NCBI GenBank assembly: GCA_000320545.1
Contig: ADNK01002286.1
Location: 10,001 to 74,000, forward strand
Reading direction: 5' to 3'
Length of the DNA stretch: 64,000 nucleotides
DNA from: Bigelowiella natans CCMP2755
Taxonomy: Eukaryota; Cercozoa; Chlorarachniophyceae
Shown here: piece by piece, positions 12,683-26,180 of the stretch
How positions within the stretch are numbered: the stretch's first letter is position 1
Layout of the letters: each line of letters begins with the position of its first letter
The notes under the pieces: generated by a model
Database searches by the model: none
What the model was told of the DNA's origin: nothing
Seen by the model: only the letters and a program-made list of their open reading frames with translations
Position numbers and translations under genes: made by a program

Positions 12683-13751
12683 GTTTGTCGTTGCTGCTGG
12701 TGCTCGTGGGTTCATCGGAATGAATAGTGATCTTGACGGGAACGTGATAGATGCAGGAAGCAAAGCGCTTTCATCTTGCCCAACCAAAGAAACTTAAATC
12801 CTTGATGCGTCAGAATGGAGATCGAAGCCCCCGTGTCGCAGTTTATCTTTCATCACGGGAACGCGTACGAGGAGGTATGTTCTCCATGAGAAAGAAGAGG
12901 TGGAAGTGAGTGGTGAAGAGAGCGACGAATCGCAGAGGTTCTCGTGCTGCAAGACCTCTCGAATATATATCCTGTATCGATGTCCGATGGAAAAAGCTAT
13001 GTTTTGATACTGCTACCTTCCAAATTCACGATGAGCATGTTTCACCATGAAAGAACGGAAAGCTTACCGTGGATTCTGTGGCCTTGGACTCCTTCGATTT
13101 CGAGGCGAACATGGACAACGTCAGTAGCGAGAGGAGAGCAGACGATGTCGGTACTGTTTTGCAAGGATGTGTTTGATCTTGAGGGCATTTATCAGGTGAA
13201 GGCGAGCTATTTCTTCAATCCTGGGCCCATGGGCAGGTATTATGGCCATATCATTCGTCTTTTCATTTTACTATAGAATAAGCCTTAGGATTGCATTGCT
13301 TCTTTACCTTATAAATATGACGAGCATTTCTTAAATATGTTTGGATATATAATATACACACATATACACATGTTTATTCCAAGTCTCTCACCTCACAATT
13401 CCTTGCCAGGCTGCATAGGACTCAGATTGACCTGAAAACTGGGAAAATAGCGCAGGTCTTAGCAAGAAGAACATTCAATTTCAACACACTGTACACACAC
13501 ACACACACACACACACAACAACACCTCAATATATGATATTGTATGTTGTTAAAAGTCGCTAGTATCGGAGAGGGGCTGTGAATTCCCGTCTATTCCAATA
13601 AAGAAAACAGGTCTTTGAAGCAAGAAAATCTCTATAGCTATCTGCACTAATTTCCTCTAAAATGCATTCCAGTTGGTCGCCCATTTGGGGAGATCGACCC
13701 AACGATATTCATTCCAACTTCAAAATTATAACCAACTACACAATATAGATA

Positions 13752-13823
<72 letters not shown>

Positions 13824-15021
13824 TTATCTATTTATTATAAATGTACATGATAACTTCATTTTTTGTCGGTGTGGTTGCATTGCTGCTTTTTATTAATTTT
13901 CCTTGTCCCCCTCCAAAATAGGCGTGAAGCACAAGTACATTTACACGGCATGCAGTGCAGTTTCAGGGCGCGCAGGATGGTACGTGGCTTGGAAACTGTT
14001 TGCGTATCCGATTGGAATTTGAGTAGCGACTTCCGCTTTAACAGTGCTGTATTTCGATATCTATATTTTCCAGTACGTTTAAGTAGTAGTGAGAATGTGT
14101 GTTCTGCTCTACCACATGTAGGGGACCAAATCGTGCAGTAATGAAATCGAACTTGGAGGACGGTAAGAATTCTAATGTAAAGGCGCTGTTATGAATAGAT
14201 GTAGGTCGGTAAAATTACCTGATCGCAAACAATAAAGCCTACTTTCTAATCAGGCTCTGAAGAACTCTTTGTGTTTGGAGGTATGTGAAGGATCGCCTAA
14301 TCGTGCAAATACAATTTCATTCGTGCAGATATAGCTCTTGTATTTTCCATCCTCAAAACCCCATTGATATGGTTGCCAGCCAAAAAATTCACTGGAGAGC
14401 CGATCTTCGCACCGAAGACAAATGCAAACCGTGAGGTATCATTCGTAAATGCTGTGGCTTGAATCAATACTTGAAAATCTCTGATTTCTAATTCTTCAAA
14501 AAGGACGATGGGTACTTATTGGTCGTTGTCTATGATGCCGAGAAGAATAGCTCATCACTTGCTATTATGGATGCTAGAAATGTAAGGCCACTCATACTCA
14601 CGTCTAACTATCATAACACTGTTGGTCTGCAATTTTCTCAATTATTACATAGCAGTGAAAACGAGAAGAATGACCTAACCGTAAGAAGATTTGATGTAAA
14701 TACAGAATATAGGGAGGATGTTGGCCATCATCATAGACGTTCCATTAATTTTTTATGCTGATAAATCAGATAGAGAAAGGACCAGTAGCTGAGATAAAGC
14801 TTCCCGCTAGACTTCCGTGAGTATTATAACAGCGAATTACATAGCCTAACACTAATGTCTACAAAGTTTTTAAAGAGAATTTTCTGACAACCCAATAGAA
14901 CCGAATAGCCTCGTTAACAGGCTAAACATTCTAGAAAATGTCGATTTGTTACTTTACAATATTTTCCTTCACAATATTTTTCTTAAGGTACGGTCTACAT
15001 GGAAGCTGGGTTCAGCCGTAA
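8407..15021 (+). CDS. Carotenoid cleavage oxygenase (CCD/RPE65 family)
   Basis: This non-haem iron(II) dioxygenase should cleave carotenoids or apocarotenoids oxidatively. Exons: 8407-8529, 8750-8891, 9217-9258, 9403-9474 (LNGVLYRNGP), 9823-9875 (FDGDGMVAKF), 10036-10059, 10690-10745, 10911-10990 (KLWALWEGG), 11298-11370 (FAAHY), about 11949-11990, 12053-12136 (FLHDFVVTENY), 12356-12397, 12554-12628 (WLLVPRD), 12814-12874 (FIFHHGNAYEE), 12938-12973, 13063-13119, 13166-13236, 13410-13455, about 13681-13730, 13922-13983, 14139-14162, 14254-14280, 14380-14435 (FTGEPIFAPK), 14504-14581 (EDDGYLL), 14770-14816, 14988-15021 (YGLHGSW, stop). The four family iron-ligand histidines are all present (AHY, LHD, FHH, LHG). 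The chosen ATG gives an Arg-rich leader followed by a hydrophobic segment (IFILTLPVFLCLPF), so a membrane-anchored form is likely. A few links (9475-9822, 10060-10689, around 11990, 12629-12813, 13730-13921, 13984-14138) are not phase-resolved. Confidence 0.88.
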
Positions 15022-18000
15022 ACGACTTCACCGAAGTAATCACCAAATGTATTTTGTGGTCTAGATGAGCACACTGCAAGTGAGTTTAGTTCAAGTGACC
15101 AGCCAGCTAGCCAGAGAGGTTGTGAGAAACACATTTGGTGTGTAAAATAGAAGGCAGAGTTGTAGACAGAGATTTGTGTGCGCTGCAAGACACGTCATTT
15201 TCATCAAGGCTAGAAAGTAATTTTCGCCATGTCACATAAAAGTCACGGCCACCGTTTCAATCATTTTGCTGACAACTTGTGCTAGCAGCATGTTTGATGC
15301 ATCTAGGCATGCCCGCTAGCCCGCATGTGTACACAGTGCTTGCGTGTGAGATGTTGCCGCTTTGCGGCAAGTGCGGTCTGCACACAGTCTTTCATCTCAT
15401 CAGGTGCAACAATGACCAGACATGTGGCATCCAAACACCTAGCCTACAACGAGATGTGGATGCGCTAGATGTACTTGCTAGCTCTTGAGCTTGTGTGCGT
15501 CCGACAATTCAGTCGTTCAGAAATTGATCAACAATGAGATCACTCTAGCTAGCTAGCATTTGGGCACTGCTGTTGCAATGGCATCGCAGCAAATCATTGA
15601 TGTGCAACAATGGCATGTAACTACATTGCCATTCTCATGGGTACCACAGTCTATTTGATGCTGACTTCATGTAATCTGCATTGCCCCTAACTTGGACATT
15701 GTGAGGATTTCATCACTTTTGGAAATACGTGTTAAGCAAGATTCTACATACCATTAGTTCCGATCAACATTAGTGAGCCTTAGGATAGCAGCATGGCTGT
15801 GACCGGGGCATGCAAGAACAAGTACATGTACTTTCAGCTTAGTGACAATGCACTAGATGTGAACAAAATCCTTTTCAAATTGGGATCGTTTTTCCACCAA
15901 ATTTAACCACCTAAAGATGAGTCGATGTCGTGAGAAAAACATCATCGAAGCAGCAGATCTAGCCAGATACATTGTTAACATCATTAGATGTTGTTCACCC
16001 ATCCATGCCCATTCGGATGCCGTACAACCTTTTTGCTTCCCACTTTGATGACCTTGCATTGAAACCAATAACCAGCGTATCACTTCAGGAACAGCAAAAG
16101 GATGCATAGCGTTATGGCACAAAGTTGAAGCTCTGTTGACTTCTGTAGGACAAAAATAGTTCACCTCTCCCTTTGCACGAACCACTTTGTCGCTTCCAAT
16201 GTGGGTAATGAATCCTCCTTTGTCTTTGATCAGTTTCCCACCAGCGGTTATCTTCCCATCTTCATCCTCTTTGATAGCGCCGTAGACAATCTTGATTGCC
16301 TTGTTCCAGTTGTTGCTGCCTTTTGCATCCATTTTCTTCATGTTCGACGTCATCTTAGATTAGTTCTTTCGTCGCTCGTTGAGTTGTGAAGTTGATGGGT
16401 GGACCCCTGACATTTTTCCTCCAATTAACTGGGGAATTTTTAAGACTCTAGAACTCCGCCTCAGTGTCTCATCTCTTTCGAGAACACCGTTCATCTGCTT
16501 CACACCCACTCAGCAACACCATGTCGCTTTCTCATCTTTCAGGTTCCTCACAGGAAAACGTTGGCCAGAACGCTGAATCACATTGACTGACGTTCCCCTC
16601 CTGACAAAATGCGGTGAAGTGCTCCTTTTTCCCATGACCCGATTTTGAGCAAATGGTGAGAAAATCTTGTTCTTTTCCCCCGAACCGCCTCTCTTTTGCC
16701 ATCTGCACTGATGTCCTCAAGAAGCACAAACGTGGATCTGGTTCCATCCGCGCACACTCCGACTCTCTGACTCTCCGACCACTGCATGCCAAGTCGATGC
16801 AACATCAATTTTTCGGTGCGTTGATTTGCCTCAATCTTCGACCGCCAGACTGTCAACCTGTGGCTTTCACAGCACTCGGCCGACACCTCCAGACTTGACC
16901 AAGCGTGCTGTCGTGATGTTGCAAGCTGTGATTCCGTTGTGAGGACCAATGGACTCAAAAAACTCTGAGCAGAGCTCACGCAAATCAACTTCGTTGGTCA
17001 GCAGGTTGCACGTCGATGGTTCTTTCCACCAGAGCACGGAGAACACCACGTTTGTGGAACAGCGATGACCAAATGATTGAACAGCTGCTGGATTTGAACA
17101 AAAACGCAATGCAGAAGTGGATGGCCAGCTAGCCAGAGGCACCACTGCGTGCAGCAGGCAGCAACGCTGTGGACGTTTCTGCTTGCGAGAGTTCGTTTTG
17201 AAGGAGACAAGAGATCAAAACCGACACAATGCTTGTTCCAGACTTGTGGATGTGCTGGTCTGCATGCAGTGGTGTGGGTGAGCAAGGTCAATGGGGAAAA
17301 TCACCAGGAAAATCAATGAGAGACAACTCGACAGTTGTCCATCATGGTGACAAGATTTGTGCGGTTGGAGGTTGTGATGTGGAAATCGAGAAAATCCAGA
17401 AAATGCACATTTGTGCGGTTGGAGGTTGCGATGTGGAAATCGAGAAAATGCATGGAAACTGTCGAGGGTGCGATCTTCAGCACCGTGAACAAAGTTCAAG
17501 ATGGTGAACAGGGCGTCACACGCTCACGGGAGTGCAAAGCGAGACTTGTTAGGTGCAAATGAATGGTCGAGGCCATGGGGTTGATTGCCAGATTGGTCAG
17601 CAGCACGTAGCCTGTGTGGCTGTGCGGGAAGCATCGCACAGCTAGACAGCGTCGGATGACAGCATGTCTTGCTTTCATGCGAAAGAATTGCAAATAAATG
17701 CATGTGCTCTGGTAACGTCGCACTTCGTTCATTCATCTTCCATCATTTAATCAACTGCTTCTGCTGAATGTTGCTACATTGCTTCGTGATCTTCATTGAT
17801 GCCACTACTAGACTGTCCTCTACTCTGCATGCACATCGCTTCATTCATCACTCATGTTCTATCATTGAGGCTTACATGGACGAATCAGGCGATTGTGCAT
17901 GCACACCGTGGGCGATACATGCTAGCATGGGCATGCAATGAGATGTTACCATGTGTCATGAAGCAAATGAGCTAGCCGACGACAGATTCTAATGCTGACT

Positions 18001-18068
18001 AGCTACATAGCCTACAGGAAGAATGATCATAGAAAGCCAAAGGAACTGATGCCTCAGACAACCATAAG
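15022..18068. other. Long convergent intergenic island, CTAG/GCATGC-rich
   Basis: About 3 kb lie between the stops of two convergent genes. The DNA differs from the introns on either side: no dinucleotide or trinucleotide tracts, and many gctagc, ctagct, gcatgc and tgca words. The longest open frame (15853-16353, minus, 166 codons) has no recognisable domain and no splice context I trust. The same texture recurs in every convergent gap of the window. It may be overlapping long 3' UTRs, terminator DNA or decayed mobile DNA; nothing visible decides. Confidence 0.6.
17355..17449. repeat. Imperfect direct repeat, 2 x 41 bp
   Basis: Two copies of a 41-bp segment lie at 17355-17395 and 17409-17449, separated by 13 bp, with essentially one base difference. 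The segment starts atttgtgcggttggaggtt. It is a local tandem duplication (period 54 bp) inside the convergent island; no function is evident. Confidence 0.8.
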
Positions 18069-19971
18069 TTATTTTTCTGTGACGTCCATAAAGTTTTCCG
18101 TTGAAAACTGTTCTTTCTTTGCCTTTGTCTTGCTCTCAATGGTGAAATTACATCCGACCTAGAAATAATAATGACATTAATTTGCAGTTAATCTTAGAAA
18201 TACCATTGATCAAAAGAATATTTGTTGGTGTTCGTTGCGAATCGGCTACAAGACTAATGCGAAACTAAAATTAAGGGAGGAGCAACCCCTATATTTACCG
18301 CACTAACACAGCTATAATATCAATAGTAACAACAATAATGACAATAATAATAATAATAATTACCTCGCAGTTATCAAGGCTGCTCATCTGCTGTATATTA
18401 GCATTACTGCAGACAACTGTGTCAGATAGAGTCACCATCCCTTCCACTGTAACATGGTCCATAAGTACACAATTGGTGATTCGGCACTTCTCTCCAATTT
18501 TGCAGTACTTTCCTACAACCGATTTCTTGATATTCGTTTTCTTTCCAATTTGCACGCCCTCACCGACTACACAATCCTTTCCAATCGTGAATGATAGCTT
18601 CTGCGGACGTGAGGAGGACGAAGAAGATCCTCCGGTAGATGGTGCACCAGATACTCGATAGCCGGTCGTGACAAACGCCTTTCCCTCGGAGTCTTTGAGA
18701 GAAGCAACTTCTCGATTCGCACGCTTATATGCTGGAACAGTGTTCACGCGCATACAGAAGCTTCCTCCTTTTCCATCTCCACTTTCCACTCCGTCCTCGA
18801 GGACCAACGCCATGCAGTTAATAGGATCTGATGTGGAGGGAGGCACGGATGACATCTGTAATGCACCAGCCTGAACAAACTTTTTACGAACAATGAAGCC
18901 TTTCTTGTCGTCACGATGGGTGATTTCACCGTCCGTCCCCGCTCCCTTATTCATGTCAACCATGCTCTGGGTCTTCATCAACATCGCCATCTTGGAAGGC
19001 TTCGGTTGGTCGCCGTCCACTTTGAGGCGCGATTCCTTAAACTGGGCTTCGACAAGGTGCGGGATCAGATCATTCTGAATGGAAGATAGCGTCTTATCCT
19101 CCTTGATAACCGTAGCAACCCAGTGAGCGAATATGTAAACGTGAGCATCCTCGAGCCGGCTGTGAAGTGTCATCCGGGGAAATGTGCCGAGGAGCCACTT
19201 TCCCACGCAAAAAGTGTCCTCTATATCTGCTTTGGACTTGTACAGCACTACACGGTTGGTGTCTTGTTCTAACCCAATGAAGTTACACTCAGGAAGTGAT
19301 TGCTTCTTAGCATCGAGCTTTGCAGCAGCAGCCTTTTTATTCTTCCCGCCCTTTCCTTTCTTCGCCGGCACCGCAGTAGTCAGCGTAGAATTCGCTAAAA
19401 GAACGGTAGCCACAGAATCGTGCATGCGGTGTGTGTCGGCCATGTATAGCAGCTCGATATTCGACAGCACATCGGAGGATACGACAATGAAGTCGGTCAC
19501 GATCTTATCCGCCACAGATCGTAGAGCATCCGCCGTGCCGGTGTAATCATCCACAACGTGCATAGAGCAGTTGAGCTTTCCCTCATACTTCTCCGCAAGG
19601 TATGTATTTACCTGCTGTGAGCAGTGTTGCGTGGTAATGACTATACAATCCCGCAGACCGGCCCTTTCCAACATCGCCAGCTGATAGGAGATCAGGGGGC
19701 GGTTCCCCACGGGTAGTAAGCATTTTGGGGTTCTCTCTGGCAAAGGAAACATCCGATTTCCATGCCCACCGGCCAGGATCACGGCCTGGAACTCGATCGC
19801 ACCACCCCCTCCGCCCACGCCGGACGCCATATTTTCGAGTAGTTCGCTTGCACCTCCGCGAAAGTTCGCGCACGGACAGCTTTTCCTGGCAAACATGCTT
19901 AGATCTATTCGGCCTTTATTTTGTACTAAAATATAGTGATTATTTCGCCTCAACAGCTCGATAATAGCCAC
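18069..19971 (-). CDS. EIF2B3: Translation initiation factor eIF2B subunit gamma
   Basis: eIF2B gamma, with epsilon, forms the catalytic arm of the GDP/GTP exchange factor for eIF2 in cytosolic translation initiation. Exon 1 (18364-19971) carries the nucleotidyltransferase-like domain, opening with VILAGGHGNRMFPL and KCLLPVGNRPLISYQ. It has a Lys/Ala-rich insert mid-protein, then left-handed beta-helix hexapeptide turns (VVGEGVQIGKKTNIKKSVVG). The donor GAG|gtaatt at 18363 joins in phase 0 to exon 2 (18069-18158), which ends the helix and gives a Lys-rich tail. The intron 18159-18363 starts with an AAT-type repeat. The first ATG is at 19971; conservation begins only after a glycine run, so the ATG at 19830 (MASGVGG) is an equally plausible start. 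The 5' neighbour is divergent and very close. Confidence 0.95.
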
Positions 19972-20220
19972 CCTAGATTTAAGTACGACAAAGCATAAAG
20001 AAAGTCGTTACTGAAAATTCAAGGTATATCTTTATGAGGACATCCACTGGGGATATCAGCAACGACAATCGATTTCCATGGATATTTGCATTAAAGCCCC
20101 GACCTGCCTCAAATGTAGATGAAGAGACTTGTAAGAGAGGTTTAGTACCATAAAAGTGGGAGAGAAGAGAGGGAAAGAGAAACTACTCGGTTGAGAGAAG
20201 AAGGCTCGCCGATTCTTACC
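19972..20220. promoter_or_regulatory. Compact bidirectional promoter region
   Basis: Only about 250 bp separate the upstream-most eIF2B gamma start from the amidase ATG. Both divergent promoters and 5' UTRs must fit here, or overlap the 5' part of the eIF2B gamma frame if its later start is used. I see no clear TATA box at a fixed distance from either start; this is inferred from gene positions alone. Confidence 0.55.
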
Positions 20221-21947
<1,727 letters not shown>

Positions 21948-22827
21948 TTCACCTAGAAGGACCAACGTTACAATAGAATGCGCGATTTAAGTATGCTGCG
22001 GTGGGGAATTGTGCATAATAGACACAGTAATATGGTATATATCCTTCTACATGCACAAAACTGTTGTATGGTTGCATTTTGTCAGAAATGTGCATAGCGC
22101 CTAAAGGCACTAGACACGTAGACGACATCTCTAGATATAGTATCGTCTGTGCACATGTGGCATGTCTAGGATGTTTAGATGGCGCATGTGCTATCTCAGG
22201 TAGAAAACGCATTGTTACGAATCAAATCTCAACTCTCAACAGACGAGTTTTTTTGACTTGGGTCAAATAATGTGACTCCGGCGCTAAAAACTTATAATCT
22301 AGCTAGCTAGCTAATATATACCCCGTGTGAGCGGTGAGCCTCTCTAGCTCTAGCTAGCTGCTAGCTCAATGAGTGGCAGCTATGAGCATGCGCATCATGC
22401 AATGTACAAATAACATATATTATGATTTTCAACAGGATCTTATTGTGTTGTTATCGAAACTGCTGTGTGCATGTTTCGAGCATTTCGTGCCAATCTAGCA
22501 ATTGCATTAGAAGCCAATTGTAGCAGCATGCAGATTCAACATTAGCTAGTTAGCGCTGTCACACCCGCTGCATTGCACAGCTACATGCTAGTATGAGGAT
22601 GACCATTGAACAAATTTAATTGATTAATTAAATCAATAATATCAATATCATACATTACGACATATGTACGTGCATTGACGCTCATAGCTGTTGAGAAGTA
22701 TGTGTTTTGCAAAGTGATTACATTTGTACAAGGCATATACGTAACAAAACATAACGACGTGCGAAAGATAACGTGTTTGCTCGGCGTAAGCCAGCCGAAA
22801 TGAAGCGTATATATCATTTCTTGTCCC
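21948..22827. other. Convergent intergenic island, CTAG-rich
   Basis: About 0.9 kb lie between two convergent stops. Runs of ctagctagctagc and ctctagctctagctagctg occur at about 22300-22365, plus several GCATGC and TGCA words. No microsatellite and no supported exon. The texture matches the 15.0-18.1 kb island. Confidence 0.65.
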
Positions 22828-23252
22828 CTACATTTCTTTACTTTTGATTCGATTTTTCACTTTGCCGTCAAGGCAATATGATTTGATGAAGAAATTGAGG
22901 AAGAAGAGGAGTACAACGCCGACGTAGGAGTAGGTGTAGATGAAGACGCCCATTAAAGGGCCTGAAAAGGGACACACAATTGCAGGCAGTTATTCGGAAT
23001 GAATGGACGCAAAAGATGTAGCATTTTTATATCACGTAGTGTATTGGCGGTCATGTTAAACGAAACGATGTTACTTGGTAACAAAGAGACATTTGTATGT
23101 ACAAGTGCGTGCGATCGCTACCACTGGCAGCAAAGCACGGGATGTTCTTATGGTCCCAGAAGAATGTGAAGCCGGTGATGAATCTGTGTAATAAGTAAGG
23201 CGCGTGATAAAAAAATAAAAAAATAAGTGTGTGTGTGTGTGTGTGTGTGTGA

Positions 23253-23291
<39 letters not shown>

Positions 23292-23969
23292 AGAGGGGGA
23301 GGGGATACCGTGCTCAAATCTTACTATATGTTGCATGCTCAAAGGCTCGTTGAAACTTATTTCGCAAAGAAACTTTTGACTTTCTTTCGATGGAAGCTTA
23401 CTGTATGATCTGGATCGAGGTGATGATAGACTTAGCCTGTTGTTGTTGGATTGTAGTGGTAGTTTAAGGAAACTATGCTAGACGATACCGATTACGAATA
23501 GAAATGCTGAATGAACGACAGCATACGCACATTCGTCTTTTGTTATTTCGTATTTCTATGAACACCTTAAATTTGATTCCAAGAATTGACAACCCATAGT
23601 AAGCATACCTGCGTATTTGTACATTAGACGGCAGGTAAATGTTATCTCCCATCCGCGTTTGTGCGTCTGCGTACACTTTTGGGTGCTACATGATAGTATG
23701 AACGAAGGAGTTGAGGGAGACGAACATCCAGGCAGCCTTTATATATGAATAGTAATGTAAAGGAGATGAGTTTATACGTCAAACGTGCGAGCAAGGGGAT
23801 TTATTACGCTCTTGCGTGGACATACCTCTATTCCAGATCTCTGTAGAATTCCAACATTTATGGCCGCACCACAGTGACTGAGGATATTTCGTTATATCAG
23901 GCTATTCTACTGCTATAGGAATCCGCGATAGGCATGCGACGCATATGTTAACAAGGTATTTTTGATTTG

Positions 23970-24000
<31 letters not shown>

Positions 24001-24134
24001 GGAGCGTCACTGATGATCTAGGTTGTAATACTGGAAGTAGTGCAGCCAGGATACTTGTTTGTAGTTAATGATGAGAAATAGAGTATCGAGGAACTCCACG
24101 TATTTCGACCAATGAAACAGCTGAGTGTGTGTAT

Positions 24135-24170
<36 letters not shown>

Positions 24171-24189
24171 AATCTATATTCAAACCATG

Positions 24190-24228
<39 letters not shown>

Positions 24229-25305
24229 ACGTATCTATGGAAATATGTATATAATATACATATAAATATAATATGGACGAGGAAAAATGCCAAGAATAAT
24301 TACGACAAAGCAAGGAGGGGGGCAGAAACAGGAGCTTACAGTATAGCGATATGAAAATGGTACTTAAAGATGGTGATATTGACCTTCACCACGATGCGAA
24401 ACAAAGGGTCTCGGTTGTACTGTCCGCAATCCTGCACTGTACAATAGGAAGATGACAACTGTTTTAAGAACCATTCACAACTAATAACTGATCGTATAAA
24501 CAAGCCATTTGTCCTCTCCCTTGTTATCGCCGTCATATACATCATCTTCAATAAATACATATCAATATTGTTCTCCCTCTCCTTCTCATCATCATCATCG
24601 TTATCATCAACACCGCCAAAACTATCGCCATCGTCGTCATTACCTTTTATCTGGCCTTTTTGGTTAACAAGGACCACCCACGCCATTCCTTGCACGATAG
24701 AACAGAGTTTAAAACATATCTTCGGTGCTAACATTTCGTTGGCTGTCGGTCACCATTGTTTCGGGCGTTAGTAATCGCTCAGCATTCCGAAGTGTAAATA
24801 AATCGAACGCAATTACCGGCGAAACATCCAAAGGAGAAAAGAGACATGAGCACATTGTAGACCAGCATTACCAATTTCAAACCTGAGATGTGATAAGTCC
24901 CTCTAAGTTGTTGCCCAGCATCATTTTAATCCAATATGATGAAATTATTAACAATCGCGCACACGCATACAAAAGGGAGGGGGGAGAGAGATAGAGGAAA
25001 AAAAATATCCAGCTCCAAACAAACACACATGCGCACACGGACGCGCACACAAAAGGGGGGGAGGGGACAGAGAGAGAGAGAGAGAGAGGTACTCGTACAC
25101 TATTGTGAAGACATAGAAGCAGACCTTTGATTTTGTGCTGCTTTTCTTTCGGCGTGTCGATGTGGTACATCCTTTGTAGATACGGTACAGCCACCGCGTA
25201 GATAGGTACCAACAGAAATAGGTTATCCCAGAGAACGGATAGTGTATACTCCAAACTATCGTTTCCCATCTTGATGTGTGGGGGGGCTAAGTCTGCTATA
25301 ACCAT
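22828..25305 (-). CDS. ELO-family fatty acid elongase
   Basis: This is a 3-ketoacyl-CoA synthase of the ER, extending long-chain or polyunsaturated acyl-CoA by two carbons. Eleven exons join in phase: 25125-25305, 24817-24882, 24644-24742, 24384-24436, 24032-24120, 23826-23877, 23690-23736, 23566-23608, 23402-23436, 23122-23183, 22828-22961, giving 286 residues, the normal family length. Hallmarks in order: LVMLVYNVLMSLFS, CGQYNRDPLF, WSKYVEFLDTLFLI, the histidine box LHYFHH (residues about 160-164), NSFVHTIMYAYYGLS, and a C-terminal helix LLFFLNFFIKSY followed by a lysine-rich tail. The HH pair of the box is assembled across the 23878-24031 intron, so no single ORF shows it. The first ATG (25305) is used; 25269 is an alternative. 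Introns hold GT, AT and GA repeats. Confidence 0.95.
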
Positions 25306-26180
25306 TTTTAGTGCGTATGCTTCTCCGGCCTCGCTGTGCTTTTCTCTCTATTTTTTCCCCCTCCTTTCACTAGACCGTACTTCTAAAAATATGTGAGTAG
25401 TAGGTGTGTACCAACGTGGGCGATTAGTTCGTTTGACATGCATCCTGTACAGCTTGAAACATCCTTCAATCAATTCCTCACATGCGTCGGTAACTGCTGT
25501 AGCCCCTCAAAATCAACATGCCACAGAATGAATACATATTTTCAAGGCGAGAAGGGGAAGGGGCATCGTATGCAACCGTACGAGGGGCGTCGACGTACAG
25601 GTTTTAGGCGAAAACCGGCCTATTTGCCGTTTGGGCAGACGAATTTGCCAACTTATTTCGTAAATTTCATGGTGTTTTTAGCAAGCGACAAGCAAAAAAT
25701 CGGTAGTTTTTTTAGAATGCTTGCTCTTCATCAAGCACAAAGAGTCGGCATGCGACGTAGCCTGCGGGAAATACTTTAGCAAATTCTCCTAGCTGCATGA
25801 CGCATGATGACTCACCGAGTGCTGTCGCAGACGTTGTGACCATCTTTGCTTACCAGAAAGACAGGCCACTTTTTACAGCTGCGACTAACGTAGATGTTGT
25901 CGCGGGGGAATAAAACCTTCTCGTGATGTTGGATCGAATCCAAAAGAAAATACCAACTCGGAAAAATATCCCAGGAAATCCTGCATGCAGCTTTTCTGGG
26001 CGACGTAATCCCCATTTTCCTCCACAGTTTCGAATTTGATAAGAATAATCCGTTTTTCTGTGTCGCAGGTAAAAATGGCCATGGTTTTTAGATTTGTTCT
26101 TCTGCACTCGTGAGAAAGATACGAACACGTCCTCAACATCATCGGTTACTGCTCCTTCCGATCCTCTCTCTCAAGCACAA
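25306..26180. other. Divergent intergenic region
   Basis: This gap lies between the elongase start and the start of the small secreted protein and should hold two promoters. There is no microsatellite. Open frames on both strands (plus 25393-25779; minus 25885-26083, about 66 codons from an ATG) show no known motif. The minus one looks protein-like but has no matching exons around it. Confidence 0.5.

Noticed and set aside
15853-16353. 166-codon minus-strand ORF in the convergent island.
   Set aside because: No motif, no compatible exons, and composition identical to the surrounding noncoding island; kept only as a note.
23621-23683. Minus-strand candidate exon next to the elongase (reads MGDNIYLPSN).
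   Set aside because: It lies in the intron; the phase-correct acceptor at 23609-23610 restores the family motif MYAYYGLS instead.
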